From: Streptomyces fungicidicus
GTDB lineage: Bacteria; Actinomycetota; Actinomycetes; Streptomycetales; Streptomycetaceae
Direction: 5' to 3'
Length of the DNA stretch: 64,000 bases
NCBI RefSeq assembly: GCF_003665435.1
Contig: NZ_CP023408.1
Coordinates: 1-64,000 of the forward strand
Shown one piece after another: positions 52,434 to 61,506 of this stretch. Positions within the stretch are counted from its first letter, which is position 1. The number at the start of each line of letters is the position of its first letter. Below the pieces are notes generated by a model that was not told the origin of the DNA, did no database searches, and saw only the letters and a program-made list of their open reading frames with translations. Made by a program: the position numbers and the translations under genes.

Positions 52434-53561
52434 TTAGCGGAGGTCGGGGCCGCCCTCTTCGACGATCTCGTCGAGCACGCTGATCTTCTCGTCGACGTCG
52501 TCCGAGACGTCCGTGTCGGTGAACGTCGCGAACGCCTCCTCGTCGGCGAGGTACGGGTACTTCTCCAGGAGGAACCGGCGCCGGTACGCCATCTCGGCCG
52601 CGTCGACGACCCCCTCCAGCGTCGCCCAGTTCAGGGTGGAGCCGACGACGATGCCGAACGCGGGTACGACCTTACCGAGACCCATCTTGGTGAGGCGGAC
52701 GCCGAACGCATTCGTGAATTTCTCGGCGACCTTGGTGACGAAGGCGTTGTTGAGGACCTCCCACGTCTTGCCGCGGAAGAGCGCCTGGGTGAGCTTCGAG
52801 ATGTCGGCCATCGCCGCGTTTTTGGCAGCGGCCGAACTCGCGGTCCCCAAATTGACGACAGACATGATGAAGAGCTTCTCGGACGGCTCTTCGGGGTCGT
52901 ATCCGTAGGACAGGGCGACCTGGCCGACGGCCCGGGACGAGAGTCCGAGAACGACTGCGGTATCGGCGGTGAACGCGCCCGCGATCGCACCGGCCGAAGG
53001 TGCTGCCGCGGCGCCGGCGGAGGCGGTGATGGCGAGCTGCCCTCCGGTGATCGCCAACCCGGCACCCGCTCCCGAGAGCGCCGCCGCAGCGGGGTAGTAC
53101 CAGCTCGCCGCCCGGCCGCGGACTTTCTCGACCAGTTCGAGGTCGAGTTGACGCACGTCGGAGAGCGAGGTGATGTCGTGCCCGCGCTTGTTGTGGAGCG
53201 CCACCACCCGCTTGGGAGAGAGTCCCGCGCGCGAGACCTTCCCCACCGTCTTCCGTACGGACTGCACGGCGGTGCCGCCCCATTCCGGCATGGCCTCGGC
53301 GGCGCTGCGTGCCTTCGCTCCGGCCTTGGACGCACCCTTGGCGACGAACTCCTGCCCCCGTGACACGGCCGACGCGGCGCGCGGGTACTTCTCCAACTGC
53401 TTCGCCGCGTGCTTGCCGAGTTGTGTGACGCCGTTGGCCACGTGCTCTCCGGCGTTCTGCATCGCCTGTGACAGCGGGCGACCCTTGAATCGCTGGATGG
53501 ATTCCCATATCTCGAGTTCGTACTTCGAGGGCATAGGATTGGGCTGCTGCGGGTTGCTCAT
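52434..53561 (-). CDS. EcsC-family protein
   Basis: 375 residues from ATG 53561 with AGGGGGG upstream. N-terminus MSNPQQPNPMPSKYELEIWESIQRFKGRP, then an Ala-rich helical region and the EcsC core (YGYDPEEPSEKLFIMSVVNLGTAS, LGKVVPAFGIVVGSTLNWATLEGVVDAAEMAYRRRFL). EcsC proteins are peripheral/membrane-associated and of unknown biochemical role. Single gene with its own terminator. Confidence 0.85.
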   Translation of the reverse strand: MSNPQQPNPMPSKYELEIWESIQRFKGRPLSQAMQNAGEHVANGVTQLGKHAAKQLEKYPRAASAVSRGQEFVAKGASKAGAKARSAAEAMPEWGGTAVQSVRKTVGKVSRAGLSPKRVVALHNKRGHDITSLSDVRQLDLELVEKVRGRAASWYYPAAAALSGAGAGLAITGGQLAITASAGAAAAPSAGAIAGAFTADTAVVLGLSSRAVGQVALSYGYDPEEPSEKLFIMSVVNLGTASSAAAKNAAMADISKLTQALFRGKTWEVLNNAFVTKVAEKFTNAFGVRLTKMGLGKVVPAFGIVVGSTLNWATLEGVVDAAEMAYRRRFLLEKYPYLADEEAFATFTDTDVSDDVDEKISVLDEIVEEGGPDLR

Positions 53562-53606
53562 GGTCCCCCCTGGGATGTCGATGGTGAGCACGCGCGGGTG
53601 TTGTGG

Positions 53607-53875
53607 TCAGGCGGGGTGGCGCGGGCCGTGGCCTGGGCGTGGGGTGAGGGTGGACGTGTAGTTCTCGCCGTCCACGAGCGGGTTCTCCAGGGTGAGGCCG
53701 GCGTCGGCCATGCGGTCGTACTCGGCGAGGATCAGTTCCTTCGTGCGGTACGTGCCGTAGGCCTTCGTGTCGTTGTCGCGGGTGACGTTGAAGGTGTCAA
53801 ATACGTAGGACGTGTCGTCGCGGGACAGGCCGTACAGGTGGCAGAAGAAGGCGTCCAGCTCCGCACGGCCCGGCG
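53607..53875 (-). pseudogene. Eco57I/PglX-type methylase, C-terminal fragment
   Basis: The frame ending at 53607 reads ELDAFFCHLYGLSRDDTSYVFDTFNV, then TRDNDTKAYGTYRTKELILAEYDRMADAG. This is the diagnostic tail of type IIG / BREX PglX-like methylases ('hLYGL.rdd..YiLdtF', 'YGtYRTK.lIL..Y..M'). Upstream of about 53875 the coding sense is lost and a kinase fragment begins in another frame. The rest of the gene (over 800 codons) is gone: a deletion scar inside the island. Confidence 0.75.
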
Positions 53876-54273
53876 GCGATCTGCGCGCCGATCGCGGCGG
53901 CCCCGGAGACGGGCGGCTGGGACTCCTCCTCGACGAGGTCGCGCAGCGTCTCGCCGTCCAGGAACTCCATCGCCAGGAACGGCAGGCCCTCCGCCCGCTC
54001 GTCGATGCCGCCCGCCACGAGACGGGTCAGGTTGGGGTGGCGCAGTCTGCGGGTGATGCGCACCTCGCGGGAGAAGCGCTGCACGGCCTTGGCGTCGTCA
54101 CCGGTGTCGATCCGCGCGCCCGTGCGACTGCGCAGGATCGTCTTGACGGCCACGGTGCGCTCGGGGGAGCCCTCCGGAGCGTGCAGGTCCTCGGCGCGGT
54201 GGACCTCCCCCATGTTGCCCCTGCCGATGACCTGTCCGATGCGGAACCTGCCGTCGACCAGCTCCTGGCTCAC
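53797..54273 (-). pseudogene. Truncated Ser/Thr protein kinase (N-lobe only)
   Basis: GTG at 54273 opens a kinase: VDGRFRIGQVIGRGNMGEVHRAED (Gly loop), TVAVKTIL (catalytic Lys), FLAMEFLDGETLRDLVEE (hinge). After PPVSGAAAIGAQIAAG the family would continue to the HRD and DFG motifs, but the frame instead runs into unrelated residues and stops at 53797. The break at about 53875 is where the methylase fragment begins. It could still make a 158-aa inactive protein. Confidence 0.75.
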
Positions 54274-54439
54274 TGCCCCTCGCTCCTTCGTCCCTCGTGC
54301 ACGTTCCCGCGTCCTGCCCGCCCTGCCCGGGTGGACGGGAACCCCCTCACGTGTCGCTGCGCCCACTCATCGTGACAGAGGGGAAGCGGCGGCAGGCGAA
54401 ACCGTACACGACGAGCGATCGAAGTGATAGGTGACAGTG

Positions 54440-54471
54440 CGTTGACACCATCAACGTGCGGGACTTAGCGT
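54440..54471 (+). promoter_or_regulatory. Promoter with overlapping palindrome for the giant sigma factor operon
   Basis: TTGACA (54442-54447), 18-nt spacer and TAGCGT (54466-54471). The -35 box is inside the palindrome CGTTGA-N5-TCAACG (54440-54456), so a bound protein would block RNA polymerase. The same palindrome is at 37715-37731. Confidence 0.65.
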
Positions 54472-54502
54472 GGGTGGTCGAGGGAAGTTTAGGGGTGAAC
54501 TA

Positions 54503-57500
54503 ATGGCGCAGTGGTCTGCGGTCGACGCCGGATCGTCCGGTCTGCGTGCGGCGCTCGGTGAGGTGCTGGCGCGGCTGCGGCGCGCGGCCGTGGGCGGCGT
54601 CGTCCCGGAGCGCGTCTTCGCCGAGAGCGTGCGGGCGCTCGCCCTGGGGGACGCCGAGCGGGAACGGCTGCGCCAGGAGCTGGCCCGGCTGGGGCTGCCC
54701 GTGAGGGAATTGCAGATGCACGCAGGGGGTGACCAGCGGGGTGGTGAAAAGGTTGCACAGAATCGTGTAGAAAATGTGTTCCCCCGCCTGTCGCTCGTAC
54801 AGAACCTGCTGGCCCGCTACGCGGACGCCGACGGGTACGTGACCCCGAGGGTCGTGGAAGGGGTGATCCGGCTCACCGGGCTCGGCGCGCACGAGGCCGC
54901 TCGGCTCCGTGTGGGTGCTCTGGTGCGGGGCCCGGAAGGAGAGCCCGACGCCGGGAACGGTGAGGAAACCGATGAGCCGGACGCGCCCGATGTCGCGGAG
55001 GACGCCGAAGCCGAGGCGCCTGGCCCGGGGAAGGACGCGTCCACGGGGGACGTGTCACGAGGGGACCTCGCGGAGTCGGTGGCCGCGGCGCACGCCGTGC
55101 TGGACACCGACCGGCGGGTGCGGCGCCCCGGCAGCCGGTTGCTGAGCGCGCAGGCCGAGGTCGGCTTGGCCGTGCTGCTGCGGGGCGGACCGGACCGCAT
55201 CGCGCAGGAACCGGGCGAGGACGAACTGAAGGCGCTCTCTCCCGAAGACGTCAGAATCCGCGCCCGGGACTGCCTCGTGGTGCACAATCAGCGGCTCGTG
55301 CACTCCCTGGTGCGGCCCTACCTGGAGCAGGGGCTCGACTACGAGGACCTCCTCCAGCACGGTTTCCTCGGTCTCCTCAGGGCGGCGCGGAAGTTCGACC
55401 CGACCATGGGCAACAAGTTCTCCACCTACGCCACCTGGTGGATCCGGCAGTCCATCACCCGGGCCATCGCCGACGAGGGCGCGTTGATCCGCGTCCCGGT
55501 GCACATGCACGAACAGATGCGGAAGGTGGCCAGGGCCGAACGTGCCCTCGCGGCGGAGGGGCGGCGCGCGGGCGACGCCGATGTCGCGGTGCGGTGCGAC
55601 ATGACCCTGCAGAAGGTGCAGGAGATCAGAAAGCTCACCCGGCGTACCGACTCCCTGGACCGGGTCATCGGCGATGGCGCCACCCTGGCGGACTTCGTGG
55701 CGGAGACCCATGTCCTGCCGTCGGTGGAGCGGCAGGTGGTGGGAGCCCTGTTCACGGAGAAACTCCTGGCCGTGGTGGACACGTTCACCGAACGGGAGGC
55801 ACGCATCCTGGTGCGGCGGCTCGGGCTCGACGGGGACGAGCCCTCGACGCTGGACGACCTCGGACGTGAGTTCGGAGTCACCCGGGAGCGCATCCGGCAG
55901 ATCGAGGGCAAGGCCCGGCCCGTGTTGCGGGAGCGGGTGCGTGAGGCGGGTCTGGTCGGTCTGGACGACGTGTGCGAAAAGGCCGAGCAGGCGGCGGAAC
56001 GCGCCGCCGAGGCCAAGCGGGCGGCGAGGATCGCCCGAGTCACCCTCGCGGCCCGCACCGCCCGAGCCCGGGCCGCCCTGCGCAAGGCCAGGGCGGAGCG
56101 CATCGCCCGGGCCGCCGAGGAGCAGGCCGCGGTGGTTGCGGCTCCGATACCGACCCCGCTGGCGGGGGACAGGGAGGAGGACGACGGCGACAGGTCTGTC
56201 GCCGAGGCGGAGCTGGAGCTCGCCGTAACAACCACCCACCAGGAGAGCGCCCGAGTCGAGGCGATTGCCGCCGCCGATGAGGCCGTCGACACCGAGGTGG
56301 CGCCGGACGTTACCGAGGCGGCTCCGGACGCCGTCGCCGCCGACTGGGAACGCGCTTGCCGGATGTCGGAGGAGCCCGTCGACCACCTTTGGTGGCTCGC
56401 CGACTACGCGCGTGCGGCGCTGGGGGACGACGGTCTGGCGGCGGTGCTGGGGCAGCCGGCCGCCGACGCCGTGGTGCGGGAGGCCCGCGAGAACAACCAC
56501 CTTTCACGTCCGGTGCTGACCGCGCTGGAAGTGCTGCGCCGGGTCTTCGACGCCCTGGTGGCCGCCGGGCAGCGGCCGGAGGACTTCTTCGACCGCCCCG
56601 CCGAAGCGCTCGTCGGGGTGACTCCCCGCGACTATCTCGTGCGCAGGCCCCTCGTGGACCGTGAGTCGCGGCTGGCCGTACGGGACGCGCTGCGGGAGTT
56701 CCTCGCCGTGGTGGCGAAACCGGCGGAGCCCGAGAGCGTGCAGGCGCCGGAGCCTAAGAGCGTGCAGCCACCGGAACCCGAGAGCGAGCAGGCACCGGAG
56801 CCTGAGAACGAGCAGGTACCGGAGCCTGGGAATGAGCAGGTACCGGAGCCCGAGGCCACGCAGGTGTCCGGTTCCGAACCGGTATCGGTACCGGAGACGG
56901 GACGAGCGGCGGAGACCGCCGGCCCGGCGGCCGGCACGCCGCAGATCACCGCCGACTGGGACAAGGCCCTGACGCTGACGCGCCCACAGCTGGGCGGAGG
57001 AGTGACCTGGCTCGCCGAGTACGCTCTGCTCGCCCTGGGACATCTGCAACTGTCCGTGCTGCTCGGTTCCTCCGCCACGGACGCGGTGGTGCGCGCCGCG
57101 CGGCAGCGGGGGACGCTCGACCGGCCCGTGGTCGAAGCCCTGGAAGTCCTGCAGAAGGTTCTCGACTCCGTCAAGAACGCGGGACTGCGGCCCGAGCACT
57201 TCTTCGAGCGGCCCGCCGGAGCGTTGGTCGGTGCCACCCCCCGGGCGCACCTGGCCGCAAGACCGCTGGTGAGCGCCGAGTCGCGCCTTGCCGTCGGCGC
57301 CGCCCTCGCGGAGTTCGTCGCCGCGCGCCCGCCACGGACGGTTCCTGCCTCCGGAAACGGCAGTGCCGGTGAGAGCACGGTCGCGGAGCAGGCAGCCTGC
57401 GCGACAGGCGGACGTCCGGCAATCCCTCCCGCTCCTTCCGTACCGGTTGAGCCGCGGTCGGCCGACACCGAGCCGTCTCTCGCCGAGGTCCGCGCCCGGC

Positions 57501-58324
57501 ACGATGCCCGGATCGCCCTGCTGACGCAGGAGAACGAGCTTCGGCTGGACCAGGAACGGCGCCGTGCCGACGAGCGTGTCGCGGCCGTACGGGCCGACGC
57601 CGAGCGACAGCTCGACGCTTGGGAAGAGGTGCTGTTGCACCGGGCGGACCGATCCCGGGAGCGGCGTGAGAAGCACGTGCGGCGCCAGGCCGAGGAGCAT
57701 CTCGCGCGTCTGAAGGAGCAGCACCGCGAGGCTTACGAGGCAGTACTGCGCCGTGCCGAGCGTGCGGAAGAGGCCGCCCGGGAGACGGCCGGCACCAGGC
57801 AGCGGGCGGACGAGCTGGAGCAGAGGCTGCGCGACTACCGCGAGGGTGCCGAGGCCCGCATCGGGGACCTCGAGGTACAGCTGAGTGAGACCCGGGCGGT
57901 GGCCGCCGAGCGTGAACGCGCCGCCGGGGCGTGGGTCGCCGAGCTGGAGACCCGTCTACGGAAGGCCGAGACGACTGCCGACGAGCGGGAGCGGGCCGCC
58001 GCGTCGGCACGGGAGGAATACCGCCAGGGCGCCCGACTGCGTGTCGCCGAGGTGGAGGCACGCCTGCGGGAGGCCGAAGCGGCCGTCGCCCAGCGGGACC
58101 TGTTCGTCGAGGCGGCACGGCGGCGCGCCGAGGAGGCCGAGCAGGAGGCGGCCCAGCGCATCGCACAGAGCGAGCACGACGCCTGGATCCGCATCACCGA
58201 CCTGCAGACGCAACTCGGCGAGATGCGGACGCAGCTCAGCGAGGCGCAGGCACAACTGGCCGAGGCCCAGGAAGCAGTGGACCGCGGTCGCGGCTCCCTC
58301 CGGGACCGCTGGCGCCGCTCCTGA
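54503..58324 (+). CDS. Giant RNA polymerase sigma factor (sigma-70 regions 2-4 fused to repeat and coiled-coil domains)
   Basis: 1273 residues from ATG 54503 (AGGGGTGA upstream; the GTG at 54470 lies in the -10 box). Residues 1-130 resemble sigma region 1.1-like helices. Region 2 is at about 262-320 (YEDLLQHGFLGLLRAARKFD, FSTYATWWIRQSITRAI), region 3 at about 322-400 and region 4 at about 402-483 (FTEREARILVRRLGL, GREFGVTRERIRQIEGKA). Then comes an Ala/Arg coiled coil (490-545), a novel domain (about 612-737), a PEPE-type linker (738-800), a second copy of that domain (815-942) and a long coiled coil (993-1266). Group 1/2 sigma factors are 300-600 residues. It is 53 nt before drmA-like and likely co-transcribed. 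Confidence 0.85.
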   Translation: MAQWSAVDAGSSGLRAALGEVLARLRRAAVGGVVPERVFAESVRALALGDAERERLRQELARLGLPVRELQMHAGGDQRGGEKVAQNRVENVFPRLSLVQNLLARYADADGYVTPRVVEGVIRLTGLGAHEAARLRVGALVRGPEGEPDAGNGEETDEPDAPDVAEDAEAEAPGPGKDASTGDVSRGDLAESVAAAHAVLDTDRRVRRPGSRLLSAQAEVGLAVLLRGGPDRIAQEPGEDELKALSPEDVRIRARDCLVVHNQRLVHSLVRPYLEQGLDYEDLLQHGFLGLLRAARKFDPTMGNKFSTYATWWIRQSITRAIADEGALIRVPVHMHEQMRKVARAERALAAEGRRAGDADVAVRCDMTLQKVQEIRKLTRRTDSLDRVIGDGATLADFVAETHVLPSVERQVVGALFTEKLLAVVDTFTEREARILVRRLGLDGDEPSTLDDLGREFGVTRERIRQIEGKARPVLRERVREAGLVGLDDVCEKAEQAAERAAEAKRAARIARVTLAARTARARAALRKARAERIARAAEEQAAVVAAPIPTPLAGDREEDDGDRSVAEAELELAVTTTHQESARVEAIAAADEAVDTEVAPDVTEAAPDAVAADWERACRMSEEPVDHLWWLADYARAALGDDGLAAVLGQPAADAVVREARENNHLSRPVLTALEVLRRVFDALVAAGQRPEDFFDRPAEALVGVTPRDYLVRRPLVDRESRLAVRDALREFLAVVAKPAEPESVQAPEPKSVQPPEPESEQAPEPENEQVPEPGNEQVPEPEATQVSGSEPVSVPETGRAAETAGPAAGTPQITADWDKALTLTRPQLGGGVTWLAEYALLALGHLQLSVLLGSSATDAVVRAARQRGTLDRPVVEALEVLQKVLDSVKNAGLRPEHFFERPAGALVGATPRAHLAARPLVSAESRLAVGAALAEFVAARPPRTVPASGNGSAGESTVAEQAACATGGRPAIPPAPSVPVEPRSADTEPSLAEVRARHDARIALLTQENELRLDQERRRADERVAAVRADAERQLDAWEEVLLHRADRSRERREKHVRRQAEEHLARLKEQHREAYEAVLRRAERAEEAARETAGTRQRADELEQRLRDYREGAEARIGDLEVQLSETRAVAAERERAAGAWVAELETRLRKAETTADERERAAASAREEYRQGARLRVAEVEARLREAEAAVAQRDLFVEAARRRAEEAEQEAAQRIAQSEHDAWIRITDLQTQLGEMRTQLSEAQAQLAEAQEAVDRGRGSLRDRWRRS

Positions 58325-58377
58325 GCCCGTCGGCCGCCCACCCGTCCCGTTCCCCACTCATCAACATCAGGAATGTC

Positions 58378-61300
58378 ATGGACCCCAGACAGGAACTCGT
58401 CTCCTACCTGCGGCGGCAACTCGTCGGACCGGTCGACGGCGACGACGAGACGCTCGACGCACCGCCCGACCGGCAGTACCTGATGGGCACCCTCTACCCA
58501 CAGGAAGCCGATCTGCAGGGTCAACTCGACCTCGCCCGGGAAGAGTTCGAAGGAGCTGGCACCGAGCGGGGGGCCGAGGACACCGCACCGGCGGGCGACC
58601 CCGTACCGGAGTCGAATTCCTGGCTGCCGTCCTCGCTCGGATTCAGCTTCTACACCGACGCCGAGACCCTCGAGGTCGAGTGCTCCGCCGCCCGCTACCG
58701 CACCCAGTCGCGCAGCGACCAGCGCGGCAGGACGTGGCAGCGGATCGCCCTACCGGCCGAGACACACCTCCTCGGCCCGGGCCGGGAGCAGGTCTCCGTC
58801 CTGGACGCGCGAGCTGAACTGCGCGTCAAGCGCCGTGACTTCGGAAACGGGAAGCTCGTCACCGTCGCCCTCGTCAACGCCGCCCGGTACGACTCCGCGC
58901 TCGGCAAGAGCGCCCACTGGGACGGAATGCTGTTCCAAGTGGAGCTGCGGGCGCGGCCCGTGGACGGGCAGGTGCTCCAGTACCCGAGTGTCCGCCTCAC
59001 CAGCCGCGACCTGGAGGAACAGGAGCTGCGCCTGCAGTACCGGCATGTGCGCACCCACGCCGTCGGCCACGGGTGCGCCGTCGAGGAACTGCGGGACGGC
59101 GACGACCGGACGGTGACGGGACTTCGGACGGCCGTGATGCCCGAGGCGGAGGTCACGGGCGTACGAGCCGCCGGACTGACCGACACACCGGTGCTCAGCC
59201 TCGCCCACCTCGCCGACCCGACCGTCTCCGTCGACCAGCTCCGTGAGGAACTGGCCGAGTTCGCCTCCGCCTACCGGGCCTGGTACGTCGGTCAGCTCAA
59301 CACCGAGGTACCCGAATGGGGCCGCGAGGCAGCCGAGCGCGTCCTCGGGCGGATCGGCACCGCGGTCTCCCGCATCGAGTCCGGCGTCCGTACCCTCTGC
59401 GACCCCCGACGCCCCGAACTACTGCACGCCTTCCGGGCCGCCAACCACGCCATGGCCCTGCAGATGCGCCACTCGGCAGCCGACCTCGCCGGCACCAGGC
59501 GCCCCCGCCGCGACAACGGCGTACCGCCGGACCCGCAGCCGTACGCGGACGCCACCTGGCGCCCCTTCCAGCTCGCGTTCTTCCTGCTGGCCGTCGACGG
59601 AGCCGTCGACCCCCGACACCCGGACCGTGCCGTCACGGACCTCATCTGGTTCCCGACCGGTGGTGGCAAGACCGAGGCGTACCTGCTGCTGGCCGCGTTC
59701 GTCATGGTGCTGCGCCGGGGTGAACCCGACGGCGGAGGCACCGCCGTGCTCAGCCGGTACACGCTCAGCCTGCTGACCACACAGCAGTTCCAGCGCGCCG
59801 CGACGACCGTGTGCGCCCTGGAGTCCATGCGCCGGGCCGACCCGGCCACCTACGGCGAGGAGCCGTTCTCCATCGGACTGTGGGTCGGTGAGACCACCAC
59901 CGCCAACAGCTACGACAAGGCGCGCCGCGACTTTGACAACGCGCGCGAGGCCGCCACCCCGGACGACGTGTTCATCCTCGACCGCTGCCCGTGGTGCGGC
60001 ACGCGCGTCCTGCCCGCCCACAAGTCGCCCGACATCGACGACTACGGGGTGCGTGCCGCCGCCGACTCCTTCGCCTTCTTCTGCCCCAGGGACGAGTGCC
60101 TCTTCCACGACGAACTGCCCGTCGCCGTCGTGGACGACCACCTGTACGACCGTCCGCCCACCTTCGTCCTCGGCACCGTCGACAAGTTCGCCCGCCTAGC
60201 CTGGGAGCCGCGCGCCGGACGGCTCTTCGGCGCCGGCACCGGGCACCGGCCGCCGTCCCTCGTCATCCAGGACGAACTGCACCTGCTCACCGGCCCGCTC
60301 GGCACCACCGTCGGCCTCTACGAGTCCGCCGTCCTCGGACTGTGCGCCGCACCGGACGGCACCGGGCCCAAGGTCGTGGCGTCCACCGCCACCATCCGCC
60401 GCTCCGGCGAGCAGGTCCGCGCGCTCTACGGGGGAGACGTCCAGCTCTTCCCGCCCGCCGGACTCGACGCCCGCCACTCCTACTTCGCCGAGCCCGACAC
60501 GACCCGGCCGGGTCGCCGCTACGTCGGAGTCATGGCCCAGGGACACACCGCCGGCCGTGCCTCCGTCGCCACCGCCGCAGCCCTGCTCCAGGGCGCCTGG
60601 GAACTGCCCCAGGAACACCGGGACGCCTACTGGACTCTCGTCGCCTACCACCACAGCCTGCGCGAACTGGGCCGCACGGTCACCGCCGCCGCCGACGACA
60701 TCCCCGCCCAGCTCGCCGGACTCGACACCGGCGACGGCGTCCGCCCCCTGCCGGACCACCAGGTCGAGGAACTCACCAGCAACCTGCCGCGCTCCGAGCA
60801 GCCCGTGCTCCTCGACCGGCTGGAGAAGAGCTGGGACGACACGGGGTCGGTGTCCTTCCTGCCCTGCACCAACATGCTGTCCGTCGGCGTCGACGTGAAG
60901 CGGCTCGCCCTGATGCTGATGCAGGGGCAGCCCAAGACGACCGCCGAGTACATCCAGGCCACCAGCCGCGTGGGCCGCCACGCCGTGCCCGGACTCGTGG
61001 TGACCTTCTTCAACGCCACCCGCCCCCGCGACCGTTCGCACTACGAGACCTTCGACGTGTACCACCGCGCGCTCTACCGGCACGTCGAGCCGACCAGCGT
61101 CACCCCCTGGTCCGTACCCTCCCGCCGCCGCGCCCTGCACGCCGTGCTCGTCGTCCTCGTACGGCACCGGCTCGGACTGGCGGCCGAGAACCAGGCCGGG
61201 CGGATCCTCGACCGGATGACCGAAGCGGAGGAACTGGCGGAGGAGTTGGCGGTGCGGGCGGACACCGCGGAGCCGGGGGCCGGTGACGCGGTGCGCAAGG

Positions 61301-61506
61301 AACTCGCCGGGCTGCTCGCCGCCTGGGAGGACCTCGCGCGCCAGGCCCGCAAGGACGGCCGCGAGCTGTACTACCGCAGCCAGGGCAAGGGCCAGTCCAA
61401 CCTCATCAAGAGCTTCGAGCAGGTCCACGGACTGTGGGAGACACCCAACTCGATGCGCAACGTCGACCGGGAATGTCAGATGACAGTGAAGGGAGCCGAC
61501 CTGTGA
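58378..61506 (+). CDS. DrmA-like helicase (DISARM core helicase family)
   Basis: 1042 residues from ATG 58378 (AGGA 8 nt upstream). The N-terminal 400 residues are specific to the family. Helicase motifs: Walker A DLIWFPTGGGKTEAYLLLAAF (about 420), motif II QDELHLLTGPLGTT (about 630), motif III-like ASTATI, motifs V-VI NMLSVGVDVKRLALMLMQGQ and TAEYIQATSRVGR (about 830-865). A CPWCG/CPRDEC zinc-like insert (about 535-575) lies between motifs I and II. 'FPTGGGKTEAY' with 'DELH' is typical of DrmA. SF2 DNA translocase expected. Its stop overlaps drmB-like (GTGA). Confidence 0.85.
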   Translation: MDPRQELVSYLRRQLVGPVDGDDETLDAPPDRQYLMGTLYPQEADLQGQLDLAREEFEGAGTERGAEDTAPAGDPVPESNSWLPSSLGFSFYTDAETLEVECSAARYRTQSRSDQRGRTWQRIALPAETHLLGPGREQVSVLDARAELRVKRRDFGNGKLVTVALVNAARYDSALGKSAHWDGMLFQVELRARPVDGQVLQYPSVRLTSRDLEEQELRLQYRHVRTHAVGHGCAVEELRDGDDRTVTGLRTAVMPEAEVTGVRAAGLTDTPVLSLAHLADPTVSVDQLREELAEFASAYRAWYVGQLNTEVPEWGREAAERVLGRIGTAVSRIESGVRTLCDPRRPELLHAFRAANHAMALQMRHSAADLAGTRRPRRDNGVPPDPQPYADATWRPFQLAFFLLAVDGAVDPRHPDRAVTDLIWFPTGGGKTEAYLLLAAFVMVLRRGEPDGGGTAVLSRYTLSLLTTQQFQRAATTVCALESMRRADPATYGEEPFSIGLWVGETTTANSYDKARRDFDNAREAATPDDVFILDRCPWCGTRVLPAHKSPDIDDYGVRAAADSFAFFCPRDECLFHDELPVAVVDDHLYDRPPTFVLGTVDKFARLAWEPRAGRLFGAGTGHRPPSLVIQDELHLLTGPLGTTVGLYESAVLGLCAAPDGTGPKVVASTATIRRSGEQVRALYGGDVQLFPPAGLDARHSYFAEPDTTRPGRRYVGVMAQGHTAGRASVATAAALLQGAWELPQEHRDAYWTLVAYHHSLRELGRTVTAAADDIPAQLAGLDTGDGVRPLPDHQVEELTSNLPRSEQPVLLDRLEKSWDDTGSVSFLPCTNMLSVGVDVKRLALMLMQGQPKTTAEYIQATSRVGRHAVPGLVVTFFNATRPRDRSHYETFDVYHRALYRHVEPTSVTPWSVPSRRRALHAVLVVLVRHRLGLAAENQAGRILDRMTEAEELAEELAVRADTAEPGAGDAVRKELAGLLAAWEDLARQARKDGRELYYRSQGKGQSNLIKSFEQVHGLWETPNSMRNVDRECQMTVKGADL

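Noticed and set aside
53607-54273. Phage growth limitation (Pgl) locus
   Set aside because: Kinase and PglX-like pieces are truncated fragments, and no PglY ATPase or PglZ phosphatase is present.
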